Notes: generated by a model from the sequence alone, not told the origin. A DNA stretch of 64,000 nt from Palsa-1150 sp036490515 (GCA_036490515.1 DASXDU010000007.1:186001-250000); one strand, 5' to 3'; positions 38,233 through 47,647 are shown, numbered from the stretch's first letter. A program made the numbers and translations.

Positions 38233-39708
38233 TCAGGGGCAGGTCGCGATCTTCTCCACGTAGACGTCCGTCGACTCGCCCGTGAAGTAGATGCTCCCGC
38301 TCGAGTCGCGCGAGAGGTACGAGTCCACACCCCACGTCGAGGTCTCGTCGAGCGAGAACAGCTCCACGTTCGCCGCTGTCTGGGTGGCGGTCGGGTCGTA
38401 CCCGCTCGCGAAGTCGAGATCGGTCTGCGCGCTCCAGTTGGAGTCGTTCTCGCCGGCCAGCGGCGTGCTCAGCACGGGCGTGCTGCCGCTCACGTCGACG
38501 GTGTAGAGCTGCCCGATGGCCACGACGTAGAGCTTCGTCCCGTCGGTGGTGATGCCGCCGACGTCGAAGCTGGTGTTCGTGTCTCCGCCCAGATCCGCGC
38601 CGTGGAGCGTGAGGAGGGAGGTCGGGTTGTGGACCGCGGTCTGCGCGGAGGGGTCGACGGCGATGAGATTGGCCGTGTCGGCGTCGCTCGCGTCGTTGCC
38701 GCGAGCCCAGAACCAGACCTTGCCGTCCAGGAACTGCAGCGCGCCGAAAGCGTACTGGAAGTCGTCGAACGTGGCGATCGTCGTGACGACGGCGGCGGGC
38801 GTGATCTTGCGGATGGACCACGCGGTGGCGTGGTCGAGCACGTACAGGTTGTCCGACCCGTCGATGGTGAGCCCTTGCGGGCCCGTGAACTGAGCCGCCG
38901 ACCCCGTGCCGTCCGCCGTCCCGGTGTTGCCGTCCGACTGATCGAGGCTCGGGGCGTCGAGCTCCGCCGCCGTCCCCGCGAAGTAGCTGACCTTGCAGTT
39001 GGCCGCGTCGAGCGGGCTGGAGATCTTGAGGATGGCGTTCGCGTAGTCGGCGACGAACACGTTCCCCTGCGAGTCGATCACGGAGCCCAGGATGTCCGCG
39101 AAGCGCGCGGTGCCGCACGCCAAGCCCGGCGAAGCTGCGGCGAGAAGCTCCGCGTTGCCCGTCAGAGGCCCCCCGGCCACCGCGTGGAGGAGGCTGGTGC
39201 TCGTGTCGACGCGCCACACCGAGAGCTGGTCGTTCGTGAGGATCTGGCCGCCGCTCATGAAGTGGAGCGACTGGAAGTGGTACGGCGTCCCCGTGAGGAT
39301 GTTGGCACCGTCCGCGGGGCGGTCCCCCGGGTTGGCATAGTTCGGGTTCCCCGCGTAGAGCGTGGCCGCGCCGCACGCGCTCGGGCCACCGTCGCCGCCG
39401 CTGCTGCTGGCCGTGCCGCTGCTGCTGCCGGTGCCGCTGCTGCTGCCGGTGCCGCTGCTGCTGCCGGTACCGCTGCTGCTGCCGGTGCCGCTGCTGCTGC
39501 CGGTACCGCTGCTGCTGCCGGTGCCGCTGCTGCTGCCCGTGCCACTGCTGCTGGCGGTGCCGCTGCTGCTCCCGCCGCTACTCGACGTGGAGGTGTCCGG
39601 GCCGCCGTCGTTGCCAGGGTTGTTCGTACCGTTCCCGCTGCTGCTCGAGCACGCCCAGATGACGGAAGTCGATACGAGCGCGAGGGGTACAATTAGACGT
39701 GTTCTCAT
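38233..39708 (-). CDS. NHL/beta-propeller lipoprotein with Ser-Gly-Thr repeat linker
   Basis: A 491-residue lipoprotein with signal peptide ending in VIWAC. After a short Asn/Gly/Asp stretch there are about nine SSSGTG hexapeptides. The main domain shows propeller blades of the NHL type: GSVIDSQGNVFVADYANAIL, GLTIDGSDNLYVLDHATA, GITTDGTKLYVVAIG, SYLSRDSSGSIYFTGE. It is probably an exported six-bladed propeller. ATG at 39708 gives the signal peptide; the frame runs further upstream without meaning. A GCGCCA direct-repeat element lies about 180 bases upstream. Confidence 0.83.
   Translation of the reverse strand: MRTRLIVPLALVSTSVIWACSSSSGNGTNNPGNDGGPDTSTSSSGGSSSGTASSSGTGSSSGTGSSSGTGSSSGTGSSSGTGSSSGTGSSSGTGSSSGTASSSGGDGGPSACGAATLYAGNPNYANPGDRPADGANILTGTPYHFQSLHFMSGGQILTNDQLSVWRVDTSTSLLHAVAGGPLTGNAELLAAASPGLACGTARFADILGSVIDSQGNVFVADYANAILKISSPLDAANCKVSYFAGTAAELDAPSLDQSDGNTGTADGTGSAAQFTGPQGLTIDGSDNLYVLDHATAWSIRKITPAAVVTTIATFDDFQYAFGALQFLDGKVWFWARGNDASDADTANLIAVDPSAQTAVHNPTSLLTLHGADLGGDTNTSFDVGGITTDGTKLYVVAIGQLYTVDVSGSTPVLSTPLAGENDSNWSAQTDLDFASGYDPTATQTAANVELFSLDETSTWGVDSYLSRDSSGSIYFTGESTDVYVEKIATCP
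39412..39573. repeat. 18-bp tandem repeat, about nine copies
   Basis: Unit gtgccgctgctgctgccg on the plus strand, with a few gta variants, encoding SSSGTG on the minus strand in the NHL lipoprotein linker. Near-identical copies suggest recent slippage expansion. Confidence 0.9.
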
Positions 39709-39984
39709 CGCGGGAATGCTCCTTTTCTGCACGCGAGCCACTCTGCAGGGGTCGGCTTCTCCATGCACGTCACCCAACTGGAGTACTGCGCTGCCTGCCC
39801 GGGAGCAGGAGTTGGGAGCCCATGCGAAACTCAGGGCTCTTTCGCCGGTGCAGCCCGTACACGCGCAATGCCCTCGGCGTCGGGTCGTGGCGCAATCAGG
39901 AAAACGTTTGGCGCGTTCACGAAAGCTCGCGCGAGCTGGTTGGCGGCTCGGCGATCCGCGGATCGTGGTACCGAGGAGAGCCCG
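39709..39984. promoter_or_regulatory. Shared upstream region of NHL lipoprotein and GST genes
   Basis: A 276-base divergent intergenic region with no gene. It holds the GCGCCA direct-repeat element at 39888-39914. The element is oriented toward the lipoprotein gene but is closer to the GST start (71 bases). No clear -10/-35 boxes were assigned. Confidence 0.55.
39888..39914 (-). promoter_or_regulatory. GCGCCA direct-repeat element (site 3)
   Basis: On the minus strand, GCGCCAAACGTTTTCC precedes TGATTGCGCCA; the two GCGCCA boxes are 21 bp apart. It matches the element at 63735-63761 in 23 of 27 positions. Direct repeats two helical turns apart are typical of AraC-family binding sites. Confidence 0.6.
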
Positions 39985-40629
39985 ATGACCATCACCATCA
40001 CGGCGTTCGAACGCTCCCCCGACGGCGGCAAGGGGCTGGCCCGCGACACGCGCGTTCGCTGGGCGCTCGAGGAAGTGGGCCAACCCTACGAGGTTCGCCT
40101 CGTTTCGTTTCGCGCGATGAAGGAGCCTGCGCATCTGGCGCTTCATCCTTTCGGCCAGATTCCGACCTACGAGGAAGGCGGTCTCGCGCTCTTCGAGACG
40201 GGGTCGATCGTGCTTCACCTCGCGGAACGGCATCCGGGCCTGCTGCCCGCCGATGCCGACGCGCGGGCGCGCGCGATCACGTGGATGTTCGCCGCTCTGA
40301 GCACGGTGGAGCCGCCGATCCTCGATCTCGGAATCGCCAGGATCGTGGAGGGCGACAAGCCCTGGACCAAGGAGCGCCTGCCCCTGGTCGAGGAGCGCGT
40401 TCGCGGACGATTGAAGCTCCTCTCCGCTCGCTTGGGCGATGCCCCCTGGCTCGACGGTGCGTTCAGCGCGGGCGATCTGATGATGGTGTCGGTGCTTCTC
40501 CGGGCGAAGCCGTCGGGCCTCCTGGGCGACTACCCGAGCCTCGCCGCGTACGTGGCCCGCGGCGAAGCGCGTCCCGCCTACCAGCGAGCCTTCGCCGCGC
40601 AGCTGGCGGTGAACGCCCCGAAGCCGTAG
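39985..40629 (+). CDS. Glutathione S-transferase family protein
   Basis: A 214-residue cytosolic GST-like protein. The thioredoxin-fold N-terminal domain reads MTITITAFERSP, then VRWALEEVGQPYEV, the cis-Pro loop GQIPTYEEGG and ETGSIVLHLAERHP, the glutathione gamma-glutamyl-binding ES/ETGSI motif. The helical C-terminal domain has the conserved FSAGDLMMVS N-capping region. The ATG at 39985 follows a purine-rich gaggagag; a longer frame upstream is not used. It may detoxify electrophiles with glutathione or serve as an isomerase; substrates unknown. The GCGCCA element lies upstream. Confidence 0.87.
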   Translation: MTITITAFERSPDGGKGLARDTRVRWALEEVGQPYEVRLVSFRAMKEPAHLALHPFGQIPTYEEGGLALFETGSIVLHLAERHPGLLPADADARARAITWMFAALSTVEPPILDLGIARIVEGDKPWTKERLPLVEERVRGRLKLLSARLGDAPWLDGAFSAGDLMMVSVLLRAKPSGLLGDYPSLAAYVARGEARPAYQRAFAAQLAVNAPKP

Positions 40630-40804
40630 TCCGGCCGATTGCCGCCTATCGGCCGGTCGGAGCCGTTCCTGATTGGGCCGGGGCGGAACCCCGTGTCGTC
40701 GACGGGGGACGTCGCGAGGTCCAGGGAGTGACCAGCGGGATGCGACCAGATTGCGTAGCGCAGGAGACGACAAGACAGTAGCGTGCCGGGCTGGAGGGGC
40801 GACA

Positions 40805-43123
40805 TTGGGGGGTGTGGGACACGACGACGGGGAACCGCGCTCGGAGCCGCGCGCGCACAGGGGCGATCGGGACGTGAGCTCGCCCGCGCGCGCCCTGCAG
40901 CGGATGCGCGAGAGCTATCGCGTGCTCTTCGAGAGCAGTCCCCAGGCCATGTTCGTGTTCGAGCCGGAGACACTCCGTTTTCTCGACGCGAACCACGCGT
41001 GCGTTCGGCTCTACGGCTATGCGCGCGAAGAGCTCCTGGGGATGAGCCTCGCGGATCTCTGGCCTGCGGAGGACGCCGAGAGGAACCGCGAGTTCGTACG
41101 AACCGCCTCCGAGTCCTTCGTCGCCACGGTGCGGCATCGCAAGAAGGACGGAACGCCGTGCACGGTCGACGTCGTGGCGAACCTCGTTTCCTTCGACGAG
41201 GGGACGGGCCGTCTCGCGCTCCTCACGGACGTGACGGCGCGCGTCGTCGCAGAGCAGGCCCGAAGGGCGGCCGAGGCGAGGTTCACCCGCCTGGCCGACT
41301 CCGGAATGCTCGGCATCATCGTCACGAGCGTCGACGGACGCGTCCACGAGATCAACGAGGCGCTCCTCGACATCCTCGGGTACTCGCGAGAGGGGATCCT
41401 CTCGGGCAGCGTGCCGTGGAACGCCGTGACACCGCCCGAGTGGCGTGACCTCGACGAGCGCGCGCGCCAGCAGCTCTCCTCCTCGGGTACCGCGGGCCTG
41501 CGCGAGAAGGAATTCGTCAGGAAGGACGGGTCCCGCGTCCCGGTCCTCGTGGGCTCCGCGATGCTCGAGGGCGAGGACAAGGAGTGCATCTCCTTCGTCC
41601 TCGACCTTCGCGGCAGCCGGCAGATCGAGGCCGCCGTGAAACACCTCGGCGAGGCGCGCGCGTCGGAGGCGACGTTCCGCGGCTTCGTCGAGGCGGCCCC
41701 GGACTCCGTGGTCGTAGCCAACCGTCAGGGAACGATCGTCCTCGTCAACGCTCAGACCGAGAGGCTCTACGGCTACACCCGCGACGAGCTCGTGGGGCAG
41801 GGGGTGGAGATGATGCTCGCGGAGCGCTTCCGGGCGCAGTTCCCGTCGCGACTCGCGGGCTACTTCGCCGGCACGCGCGTCGCTCCGACGGGGCCCGTAA
41901 GCCTGGATGTATACGGCCGCCGCAAGGACGGCTCCGAGTTCCCCATCGAGTTCACCGTGGCGCTCCTCGAGACCGCCGGGGAGACCCTCGTCTGCGGTTC
42001 GATCCGGGACACCACCGAGCGCAAGAGAGCCGAGGAGCAGCGGCAGCAACTCGCCACGATGGTCGAGTCGTCCGACGACGCGATCATCGGCAAGTCGCTC
42101 GCGGGCATCGTCACGAGCTGGAACGCCGCCGCCGAGCGCCTCTTCGGATACTCCGCCGCCGAGATGATCGGCCAGCCCATCGCGCGCCTCTTCCCGCCCG
42201 ACCAGCAGGGCGAGGAGCCGGAGATCCTCGCTCACCTCGCCGCCGGGGAGGTCGAGCGCTTCGACGGAGTCCGCCTGCACAAGGACGGGCGGCGGATCGA
42301 GGTGTCGGTGACCATCGCGCCCGTCCGCGATCCCACCGGACGGATCGTCGGCGCGTGCAAGGTCGTCCGGGACATCACCGATCGTCGGCGAGCGGAGGTA
42401 GCGCTGCGCCAGGCGAAGGACGCCGCCGAAGCAGCCAACCGCGAGCTCGAGTCCTTCAGCTACTCGGTGGCACACGACCTTCGCGCACCGCTTCGCGGGA
42501 TGAACGGCTTCGCGAGGCTGCTCCTGGACCGCTACCGCGACGCGCTCGACCCGACGGGTCAGGACTGGCTCGAGGAGATCACCCTCAACGCGCGCAAGAT
42601 GGGGGAGCTCATCGACGGTCTCCTCTCGCTGGCGCGCGTGACACGGAGCGAGCTTCGACGCGGGCAGGTCGATCTGTCGAGCACCGCCCGCGCCGCGCTC
42701 GGGCAGCTCGCGAAGAACGAGCCGGACCGGCGCGTCGAGCTCGCGGTCGAGGAGGGCCTGTCGGCGGAGGTCGATCCCGCGCTCGCGCGGGCGCTCCTCG
42801 ACAACCTGCTCGGCAACGCGTGGAAGTTCACGCGCGACGCGGCCCCTGCACGCATCGAGGTGGGGGCGACGTTGCGGGACGGCGACCGCGCATTCTTCGT
42901 GCGCGACAACGGCGCGGGGTTCGACATGGCGTTCGCCTCCAAGCTCTTCGTGCCGTTCCAGAGGCTCCACGCCGCCGCCGAGTTCCCGGGTACGGGCATC
43001 GGTCTCGCCACCGTGCAGCGCATCGTTCGCAGGCACGGGGGCCGCGTCTGGGCCGAGGGGACCGTGGGCGCCGGCGCGACGTTCTACTTCACGTTCTCCG
43101 AGCCGAAGAGGTCTGCGTCATGA
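40805..43123 (+). CDS. Multi-PAS sensor histidine kinase
   Basis: About 772 residues, no membrane helices. Four PAS domains follow in tandem (starting near VLFESSPQAMFVFE, RFTRLADSGMLGIIVTS, TFRGFVEAAPDSVVVANR and TMVESSDDAIIGKSL), then a HisKA dimerisation helix with the phospho-acceptor in SYSVAHDLRAPLRG at about residue 557, and a HATPase domain with FVRDNGAGFDM and GTGIGLATVQRIV. Start is uncertain: TTG at 40805 has GGAGGGG seven bases upstream; GTG at 40814 and 40874 are alternatives. The stop overlaps the next gene start in ATGA. It probably phosphorylates the Rcp1-like receiver encoded there. Confidence 0.88.
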   Translation: MGGVGHDDGEPRSEPRAHRGDRDVSSPARALQRMRESYRVLFESSPQAMFVFEPETLRFLDANHACVRLYGYAREELLGMSLADLWPAEDAERNREFVRTASESFVATVRHRKKDGTPCTVDVVANLVSFDEGTGRLALLTDVTARVVAEQARRAAEARFTRLADSGMLGIIVTSVDGRVHEINEALLDILGYSREGILSGSVPWNAVTPPEWRDLDERARQQLSSSGTAGLREKEFVRKDGSRVPVLVGSAMLEGEDKECISFVLDLRGSRQIEAAVKHLGEARASEATFRGFVEAAPDSVVVANRQGTIVLVNAQTERLYGYTRDELVGQGVEMMLAERFRAQFPSRLAGYFAGTRVAPTGPVSLDVYGRRKDGSEFPIEFTVALLETAGETLVCGSIRDTTERKRAEEQRQQLATMVESSDDAIIGKSLAGIVTSWNAAAERLFGYSAAEMIGQPIARLFPPDQQGEEPEILAHLAAGEVERFDGVRLHKDGRRIEVSVTIAPVRDPTGRIVGACKVVRDITDRRRAEVALRQAKDAAEAANRELESFSYSVAHDLRAPLRGMNGFARLLLDRYRDALDPTGQDWLEEITLNARKMGELIDGLLSLARVTRSELRRGQVDLSSTARAALGQLAKNEPDRRVELAVEEGLSAEVDPALARALLDNLLGNAWKFTRDAAPARIEVGATLRDGDRAFFVRDNGAGFDMAFASKLFVPFQRLHAAAEFPGTGIGLATVQRIVRRHGGRVWAEGTVGAGATFYFTFSEPKRSAS

Positions 43124-43569
43124 AGAAGGGGATCCTGCTCGTCGAGGACAACGCGAGCGACGAGAAGCTCACGCTCCTCGCCTTCGAGACGTGCGGAGTG
43201 AGCAACGAGATCATCGTCGCCCGTGACGGAGCGGCGGCCCTCGATTGCCTGTTCGCCGCCGGCTCGTACGCCGAACGGGACCCGGCGGACCTGCCGGCCA
43301 TCGTGCTGCTCGATCTGAACCTGCCGAAGATCGACGGGCTCGAGGTCCTGCGGCGCATCCGCGCCGATGCGCGCACCCGGCTCCTGCCCGTGATCGTCCT
43401 CACGGCCTCCAAGGAGGAAGAGGATGTGGTGCGCAGCTACTCGCTCGGGGCCAACGCGTACGTGCGCAAGCCCGTGGAGTTCGCGGATTTCACGCAGGCC
43501 GCGCGGGCGCTGGGCCTCTTCTGGCTCCTCACGAACGAGTCCCCGCCGGCTCCGCGAGGCAAGGCGTGA
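43120..43569 (+). CDS. Single-domain response regulator, Rcp1-like
   Basis: A 149-residue receiver domain without output domain. The acidic pocket is LLVEDN, the phospho-acceptor Asp is in VLLDLNLPKIDG at about residue 65, the Thr/Ser switch is in VIVLTAS, and the Lys is in YVRKPVEF. The insertion around the AERDPADLPA segment and the SLGANAYVRKP end resemble the phytochrome response regulator Rcp1 group, which pairs with PAS/GAF histidine kinases. The start overlaps the kinase stop and its own stop overlaps the next start (GTGA), so three proteins are made in a coupled manner. Confidence 0.9.
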   Translation: MKKGILLVEDNASDEKLTLLAFETCGVSNEIIVARDGAAALDCLFAAGSYAERDPADLPAIVLLDLNLPKIDGLEVLRRIRADARTRLLPVIVLTASKEEEDVVRSYSLGANAYVRKPVEFADFTQAARALGLFWLLTNESPPAPRGKA

Positions 43570-45548
43570 ACGGCGTCCTGCGCCTGCTCCTGGTCGAGGA
43601 CTCACCGTCCGACGCGAAGCTGGTCGTGGCGGAGCTCCAGCGATCGGGGTGGACCGTCGAGCACGAGCGCGTGCAGACCGCCGGGGCGATGCAGGCTGCT
43701 CTTGCGGGCAAGGAATGGGACGTCGTCCTCTCGGACTGGTCGATGCCTGCGTTCTCGGCGGCGGCCGCGCTCGCGACGGTGAAGGCCGCCGGGCGGGACC
43801 TGCCGTTCATCATCGTGTCCGGGACGGTCGGCGAGGAGGCCGCCGTCGAGGCGATGCGCGCCGGCGCGCACGACTACGTGCTCAAGGACAAGCTGGGGCG
43901 GCTCGCCCCGGCCATCGAACGCGAGCTCCGGGAATGCAGGGATCGCGCGGCACGGCGCCAGGCCGAAGCGGCCCTGCTCGAGAGCGAGGTGCGGTTTCGC
44001 AGGCTCGCGGACTCCGGGATCATCGGCATCGTGACCTCGGACATGGATGGTTGCGTCCTCGAGGCGAACGACGCGTACCTCTCGCTGATCGGATATTCGC
44101 GTGCGGAGCTCGCCGCCGGTGCGATCCGGTGGAACGAGCTGACGCCTCCGGAGCATCGACTGCGGACCGCCCTCGCCGGGGAGCAACTTGCGGCATCGGG
44201 CGTCGCCGCTCCCTGGGAGAGCGAGACCTTTCGCAAGGACGGTAGCCGCGTCCCGGTGCTCGTCGGCGTGGCCGTGCTCACGTACCCGAAGGCCATCGCA
44301 TTCATCGCGGATCTCTCCGCGCGCCAGCAAGCCGAAAAGGCGCGCTTCGAGGAGCAAGCCAAGCGGGAGCATGCGGAGGAGGCGCTCCGCCAGAGCGAGG
44401 AGCAGCTCCGGCACGCACAGAAGATGGACGCGCTCGGCCGGCTGGCCGGGGGAGTCGCGCACGACTTCAACAACGTGCTCTCGGTCATCATGAGCTACGG
44501 CGAGCTCCTCCTCGGCGAACTGAAGCCTGCGGACCCCATGCGGGCCGACGTCGAGGAGATCCGGAAGGCGGGCGAGCGGGCCGCCGGGCTGACGCGGCAG
44601 CTCCTCATGTTCAGCCGTCATCAGGTCGTCGCCCCGCGGGTGATCGATCTCCACGAGGTCCTCGCGGGGACGGAGAAGATGCTCAAGCGCATCCTCGGGG
44701 AGGACGTGGATCTCGCGTGGGTGCCACCGAAGGCTCGCGGGCGCATCGAGGCCGACCCCGGGCAGATCGAGCAGGTCATCTTGAACCTGGTGGTGAACGC
44801 GCGCGACGCCATGCCCACCGGCGGCCAGCTCACGATCGAGACGGCGAACGTCCTCCTGGACGAAGCGTATGCGCTCGGTCACCTGCCCGTGAAGCCGGGG
44901 CCGCACGTCATGCTCGCGGTGACGGACACGGGCGTCGGCATGGACCGGGAGACGCAGGCCCGCATCTTCGAGCCGTTCTTCACGACGAAGGAACAAGGGA
45001 AGGGAACCGGGCTCGGGCTCTCGACGGTATTCGGGATCGTGCAGCAGAGCGGCGGCAGCATCTGGGTCTACAGCGAGCCGGGTCGGGGGACGACGTTCAA
45101 GGTGTACTTCCCGCAGGTCGACGCCGAGGTCGACGTGGCGTTCTCGCCGGTCGCGCCGGTCACCCTTCGCGGAACGGAGACCATCCTCCTGGTCGAAGAC
45201 GAAGACGCCGTACGCCGCATCGTCGAGAGCGCCCTCCGCCGGCAAGGCTACCGGGTCATCGCGGCGCAGAATGGGGGCGAGGCGCTCCTTCTCTGCGAGC
45301 AACACGAGGGCACGATCGATCTCCTCGTGACCGACGTCGTGATGCCCCAGATGAGCGGTCCGCAGCTGGCACGGCGTCTCGCAACCGCTCGGCCGGGCAT
45401 GAAGGTGCTCTGCATGTCTGGCTACACGGACGACAGCATCGTCCGCCACGGCGTCCTGCCGTCTGGCTTCGCGTTCCTGCAGAAGCCCGTCACCCCTGTC
45501 ACGCTGGCATCGAAGGTGCGCGAAGTCCTGGACGCTACGAAGCGGTAG
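43566..45548 (+). CDS. Hybrid sensor histidine kinase, REC-PAS-HisKA-HATPase-REC
   Basis: A 660-residue cytoplasmic protein. N-terminal receiver (LLLVEDSPSDAK, Asp in VVLSDWSMPAF near residue 58, Lys in YVLKDK), a PAS domain (about 140-255, RRLADSGIIGIVTSDMDG), HisKA with GGVAHDFNNVLS at about residue 298, HATPase with NLVVNARDAMPTGG, DTGVGM and GLGLSTVFGI, and a C-terminal receiver with Asp in LLVTDVVMPQM near residue 589. The GTG start overlaps the preceding stop. The PAS sequence closely resembles the second PAS of the upstream kinase, suggesting internal duplication. With the two upstream genes it forms a phosphorelay cassette. No DNA-binding output is encoded. Confidence 0.9.
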   Translation: MNGVLRLLLVEDSPSDAKLVVAELQRSGWTVEHERVQTAGAMQAALAGKEWDVVLSDWSMPAFSAAAALATVKAAGRDLPFIIVSGTVGEEAAVEAMRAGAHDYVLKDKLGRLAPAIERELRECRDRAARRQAEAALLESEVRFRRLADSGIIGIVTSDMDGCVLEANDAYLSLIGYSRAELAAGAIRWNELTPPEHRLRTALAGEQLAASGVAAPWESETFRKDGSRVPVLVGVAVLTYPKAIAFIADLSARQQAEKARFEEQAKREHAEEALRQSEEQLRHAQKMDALGRLAGGVAHDFNNVLSVIMSYGELLLGELKPADPMRADVEEIRKAGERAAGLTRQLLMFSRHQVVAPRVIDLHEVLAGTEKMLKRILGEDVDLAWVPPKARGRIEADPGQIEQVILNLVVNARDAMPTGGQLTIETANVLLDEAYALGHLPVKPGPHVMLAVTDTGVGMDRETQARIFEPFFTTKEQGKGTGLGLSTVFGIVQQSGGSIWVYSEPGRGTTFKVYFPQVDAEVDVAFSPVAPVTLRGTETILLVEDEDAVRRIVESALRRQGYRVIAAQNGGEALLLCEQHEGTIDLLVTDVVMPQMSGPQLARRLATARPGMKVLCMSGYTDDSIVRHGVLPSGFAFLQKPVTPVTLASKVREVLDATKR

Positions 45549-45572
45549 CCGCCAATCGCGCGCCCGCCTCCC

Positions 45573-46607
45573 TCAGTGGGCGCCGGAGGCGAGGTTCTTG
45601 AAGCGCTGCTCGGGCCCGGGAGGCAAGTAGAGCTGCACGGCCACCAGCGGGGACGTGCCCGCCGGCCGGTACGCGTGCGGGACGCCGGGCGGGATCGACG
45701 CGAACGTACCGGGAGCGATGGGCGTGTCGTCCTCCCGGCCGTCGCGCGTGCGCACGAGCGTGCCCTCCCCCGAGAGGATCGCGAGGATCTCCCACTCGTG
45801 GTCGTGAACGTTCTGGCGCACCGGCGCGTTCTTCGACGCCATGAGCACTCCGAGGCTGGCGCTGCCGTCTTCGAAGCCGAGACGCGCGTGGTACGCGCCC
45901 CCGGCCCACGCCAGGTCCGGCTGCTTGTCGAGCTCGACGGAGGTGACCGGCGCTGGGCGCGTGGTCCAGCCGGCCTTCGGCGCCGCGGCCGCGGCCTGGC
46001 CCAGCGTGCCGCCGGGCGCGTTCGCCACGAGGACGAAGACGGCGCGCGTCGGCTCCTTGCACTCCACCATGGCCCCGAGGCCGGGCACCCGCGCCGCGTT
46101 CCACCGCCACAGGCGCTTCTGCTTGCCAGGGATGTCGCCGGCCTTGATCGACACCTCGCCGTCGAAGAGCACGACGTAGAGGTCGAGGCCCGCGTGTTTC
46201 GGGAACGTCAACACGACGCGCGGGGGCAGGACCTGTTCCCACATGAAGAACGGTGCGGCCGGGTCGATCTTGGACGCCAGCCCCTCCGGCACCGGCACGG
46301 CGCCACGGGCGACGGTCGAGACCTTGTCCGGCGCGACGGCCCGGACCGGGAACGGCGGCACCTTCTTCCCGAGGTCGACCGGCAACGCGGACGCCATCGG
46401 CTCGGGCGGCGGCGACGCATCCGGAGGGTTCGCGCTGCCCGAAGGCGGCGCGCTCGAGGCCGCGGCGCCCGGCGTCCCGGGCTGACCGGCGATGGTCGGG
46501 GTGGACGCGGCGGGCGAGGTCGTCGCCGCCGTCGTGGATTCGGGAGTGGCCGCTCCCTTGCCGGCGCAAGCCGCCAGCGCGACCAGGAGAAACGAGGCGA
46601 GGCGCAT
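45573..46607 (-). CDS. Cupin-domain lipoprotein
   Basis: A 344-residue lipoprotein with lipobox ALAAC. A low-complexity Ala/Pro/Ser/Thr linker covers residues 20-75. Two cupin-like beta-barrels follow. The first is degenerate (LDLYVVLFDGEVSIKAG). The second has the metal motif QNVHDHEWEILAILSGEG and GTFASIPPGVPHAY, with His and Glu residues placed to bind a metal. A bicupin envelope enzyme or binding protein is likely. The gene is convergent with the phosphorelay operon with 24 bases between stops. Confidence 0.82.
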   Translation of the reverse strand: MRLASFLLVALAACAGKGAATPESTTAATTSPAASTPTIAGQPGTPGAAASSAPPSGSANPPDASPPPEPMASALPVDLGKKVPPFPVRAVAPDKVSTVARGAVPVPEGLASKIDPAAPFFMWEQVLPPRVVLTFPKHAGLDLYVVLFDGEVSIKAGDIPGKQKRLWRWNAARVPGLGAMVECKEPTRAVFVLVANAPGGTLGQAAAAAPKAGWTTRPAPVTSVELDKQPDLAWAGGAYHARLGFEDGSASLGVLMASKNAPVRQNVHDHEWEILAILSGEGTLVRTRDGREDDTPIAPGTFASIPPGVPHAYRPAGTSPLVAVQLYLPPGPEQRFKNLASGAH

Positions 46608-46803
46608 GGCTCATTGTGCCTGGCGCGACGGCGGGCGCGAAGGAGAGAGAGAGGTCGCTCGTTCGGGGGACGGGATCGGATGCCGTGGAGGACGAGTCAC
46701 GCGGGGCCCGTGACGGATTGTTCACGACCGTCGACGCTGCCCGCAATTTGCTCGTCGAGGCCGCGAGCTCTGCTCGGCACGGGGGATGCGTATCGAGCGG
46801 GGC

Positions 46804-47220
46804 ATGACCACCCGATCCTTCGCCTCGATCCTTCGTGCCTTGGGCGCGGCCCTCGTCCTGACGACTGCCGGATGCGCCAGCTCCACCGCGATCCGCACGG
46901 GCGGCGTGGCCTACGCTCCGCTGCCGTCGGACGCTCCCGTCGCGGTCTACTTCGACGAGCGGTCCATCGGGCGCCCGTTCGAGATCGTCGGCGAGGTGGA
47001 GGTCGACAACCCCGGCAAGTACCAGGTCCTCACCGTGCAAGACGCCGTGCCCGCGCTCTCGGCACGGGCCCGCAGCCTCGGGGCGGACGCGATCATCATC
47101 GATGCGTCGACCCCGGTGAAGTCCGGGATCATCAGCACCGGCATCTACGCGCGCGCACGCGCAGTCCGCCTCCTCGATGCGCCGGTCGCCCGTGCGGAGG
47201 GAGCGCCGCAGGACCGCTGA
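46804..47220 (+). CDS. Small lipoprotein
   Basis: A 138-residue lipoprotein; signal peptide with lipobox TTAGC. The mature domain alternates strands and helices: VAVYFDERSIGRPFEIVGEV, VQDAVPALSARARSLGADAI and IIIDASTPVKSG. The pattern recalls the small YbjQ/RcsF-like alpha/beta lipoproteins, but the match is not certain. The ATG at 46804 is used; another lies 18 bases upstream in frame. It is followed on the same strand by a short hypothetical gene after about 35 bases. Confidence 0.72.
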   Translation: MTTRSFASILRALGAALVLTTAGCASSTAIRTGGVAYAPLPSDAPVAVYFDERSIGRPFEIVGEVEVDNPGKYQVLTVQDAVPALSARARSLGADAIIIDASTPVKSGIISTGIYARARAVRLLDAPVARAEGAPQDR

Positions 47221-47254
47221 GGCTTCGACGGCGGTTCGCGTCGAACGGTGGGGT

Positions 47255-47557
47255 ATGCTTCCGCGCATGGTGGCGCCCAACGCTCGGCCCCTCGCCGACC
47301 CGGAGCGCGAGGCGCTCGCGGCCCGCTGGCGAAGCGAGGGACTGCCGCCCGAGGAGTGGGCCGCGCACTACGGTCACACCGTCCTCGCGTCGTCCTTCGC
47401 CGACTACCGGTACGCGGCTCGGGGTCTCGACGACTGGATCCAGCGCGTCCACGCCGTGCTGCGGTCGCCCGTGCTCCTGCAGCGATGCCGCGACATGTTC
47501 CTCACCCAGGCCGAGCGCGACCGCATCGATGGAGAAGAAGGCGGCGGCGGACCGTGA
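47255..47557 (+). CDS. Short hypothetical protein
   Basis: A 100-residue protein without signal peptide or membrane helix, largely helical: LADPEREALAARWRSEGLPP, EEWAAHYGHTVL, RGLDDWIQRVHAVLRS and LQRCRDMFLTQAERDRI. No family was recognised. Two ATGs (47255 and 47267) could start it. It ends in a Gly-rich stretch. The G+C and codon pattern match the neighbours, which supports it being real. Confidence 0.55.
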   Translation: MLPRMVAPNARPLADPEREALAARWRSEGLPPEEWAAHYGHTVLASSFADYRYAARGLDDWIQRVHAVLRSPVLLQRCRDMFLTQAERDRIDGEEGGGGP

Positions 47558-47647
47558 CGCCGTGCTCGCGAGCGCGGGAGACCACCGCGCCGCCCGAGGG
47601 CGCAGCCATCGGCCCGACTTCCATCTGCAGAAAGGCGCTGGCTAACA

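Noticed and set aside
40646..43036. Long minus-strand frame opposite the PAS kinase
   Set aside because: No domain motifs; the plus strand has complete PAS, HisKA and HATPase motifs.
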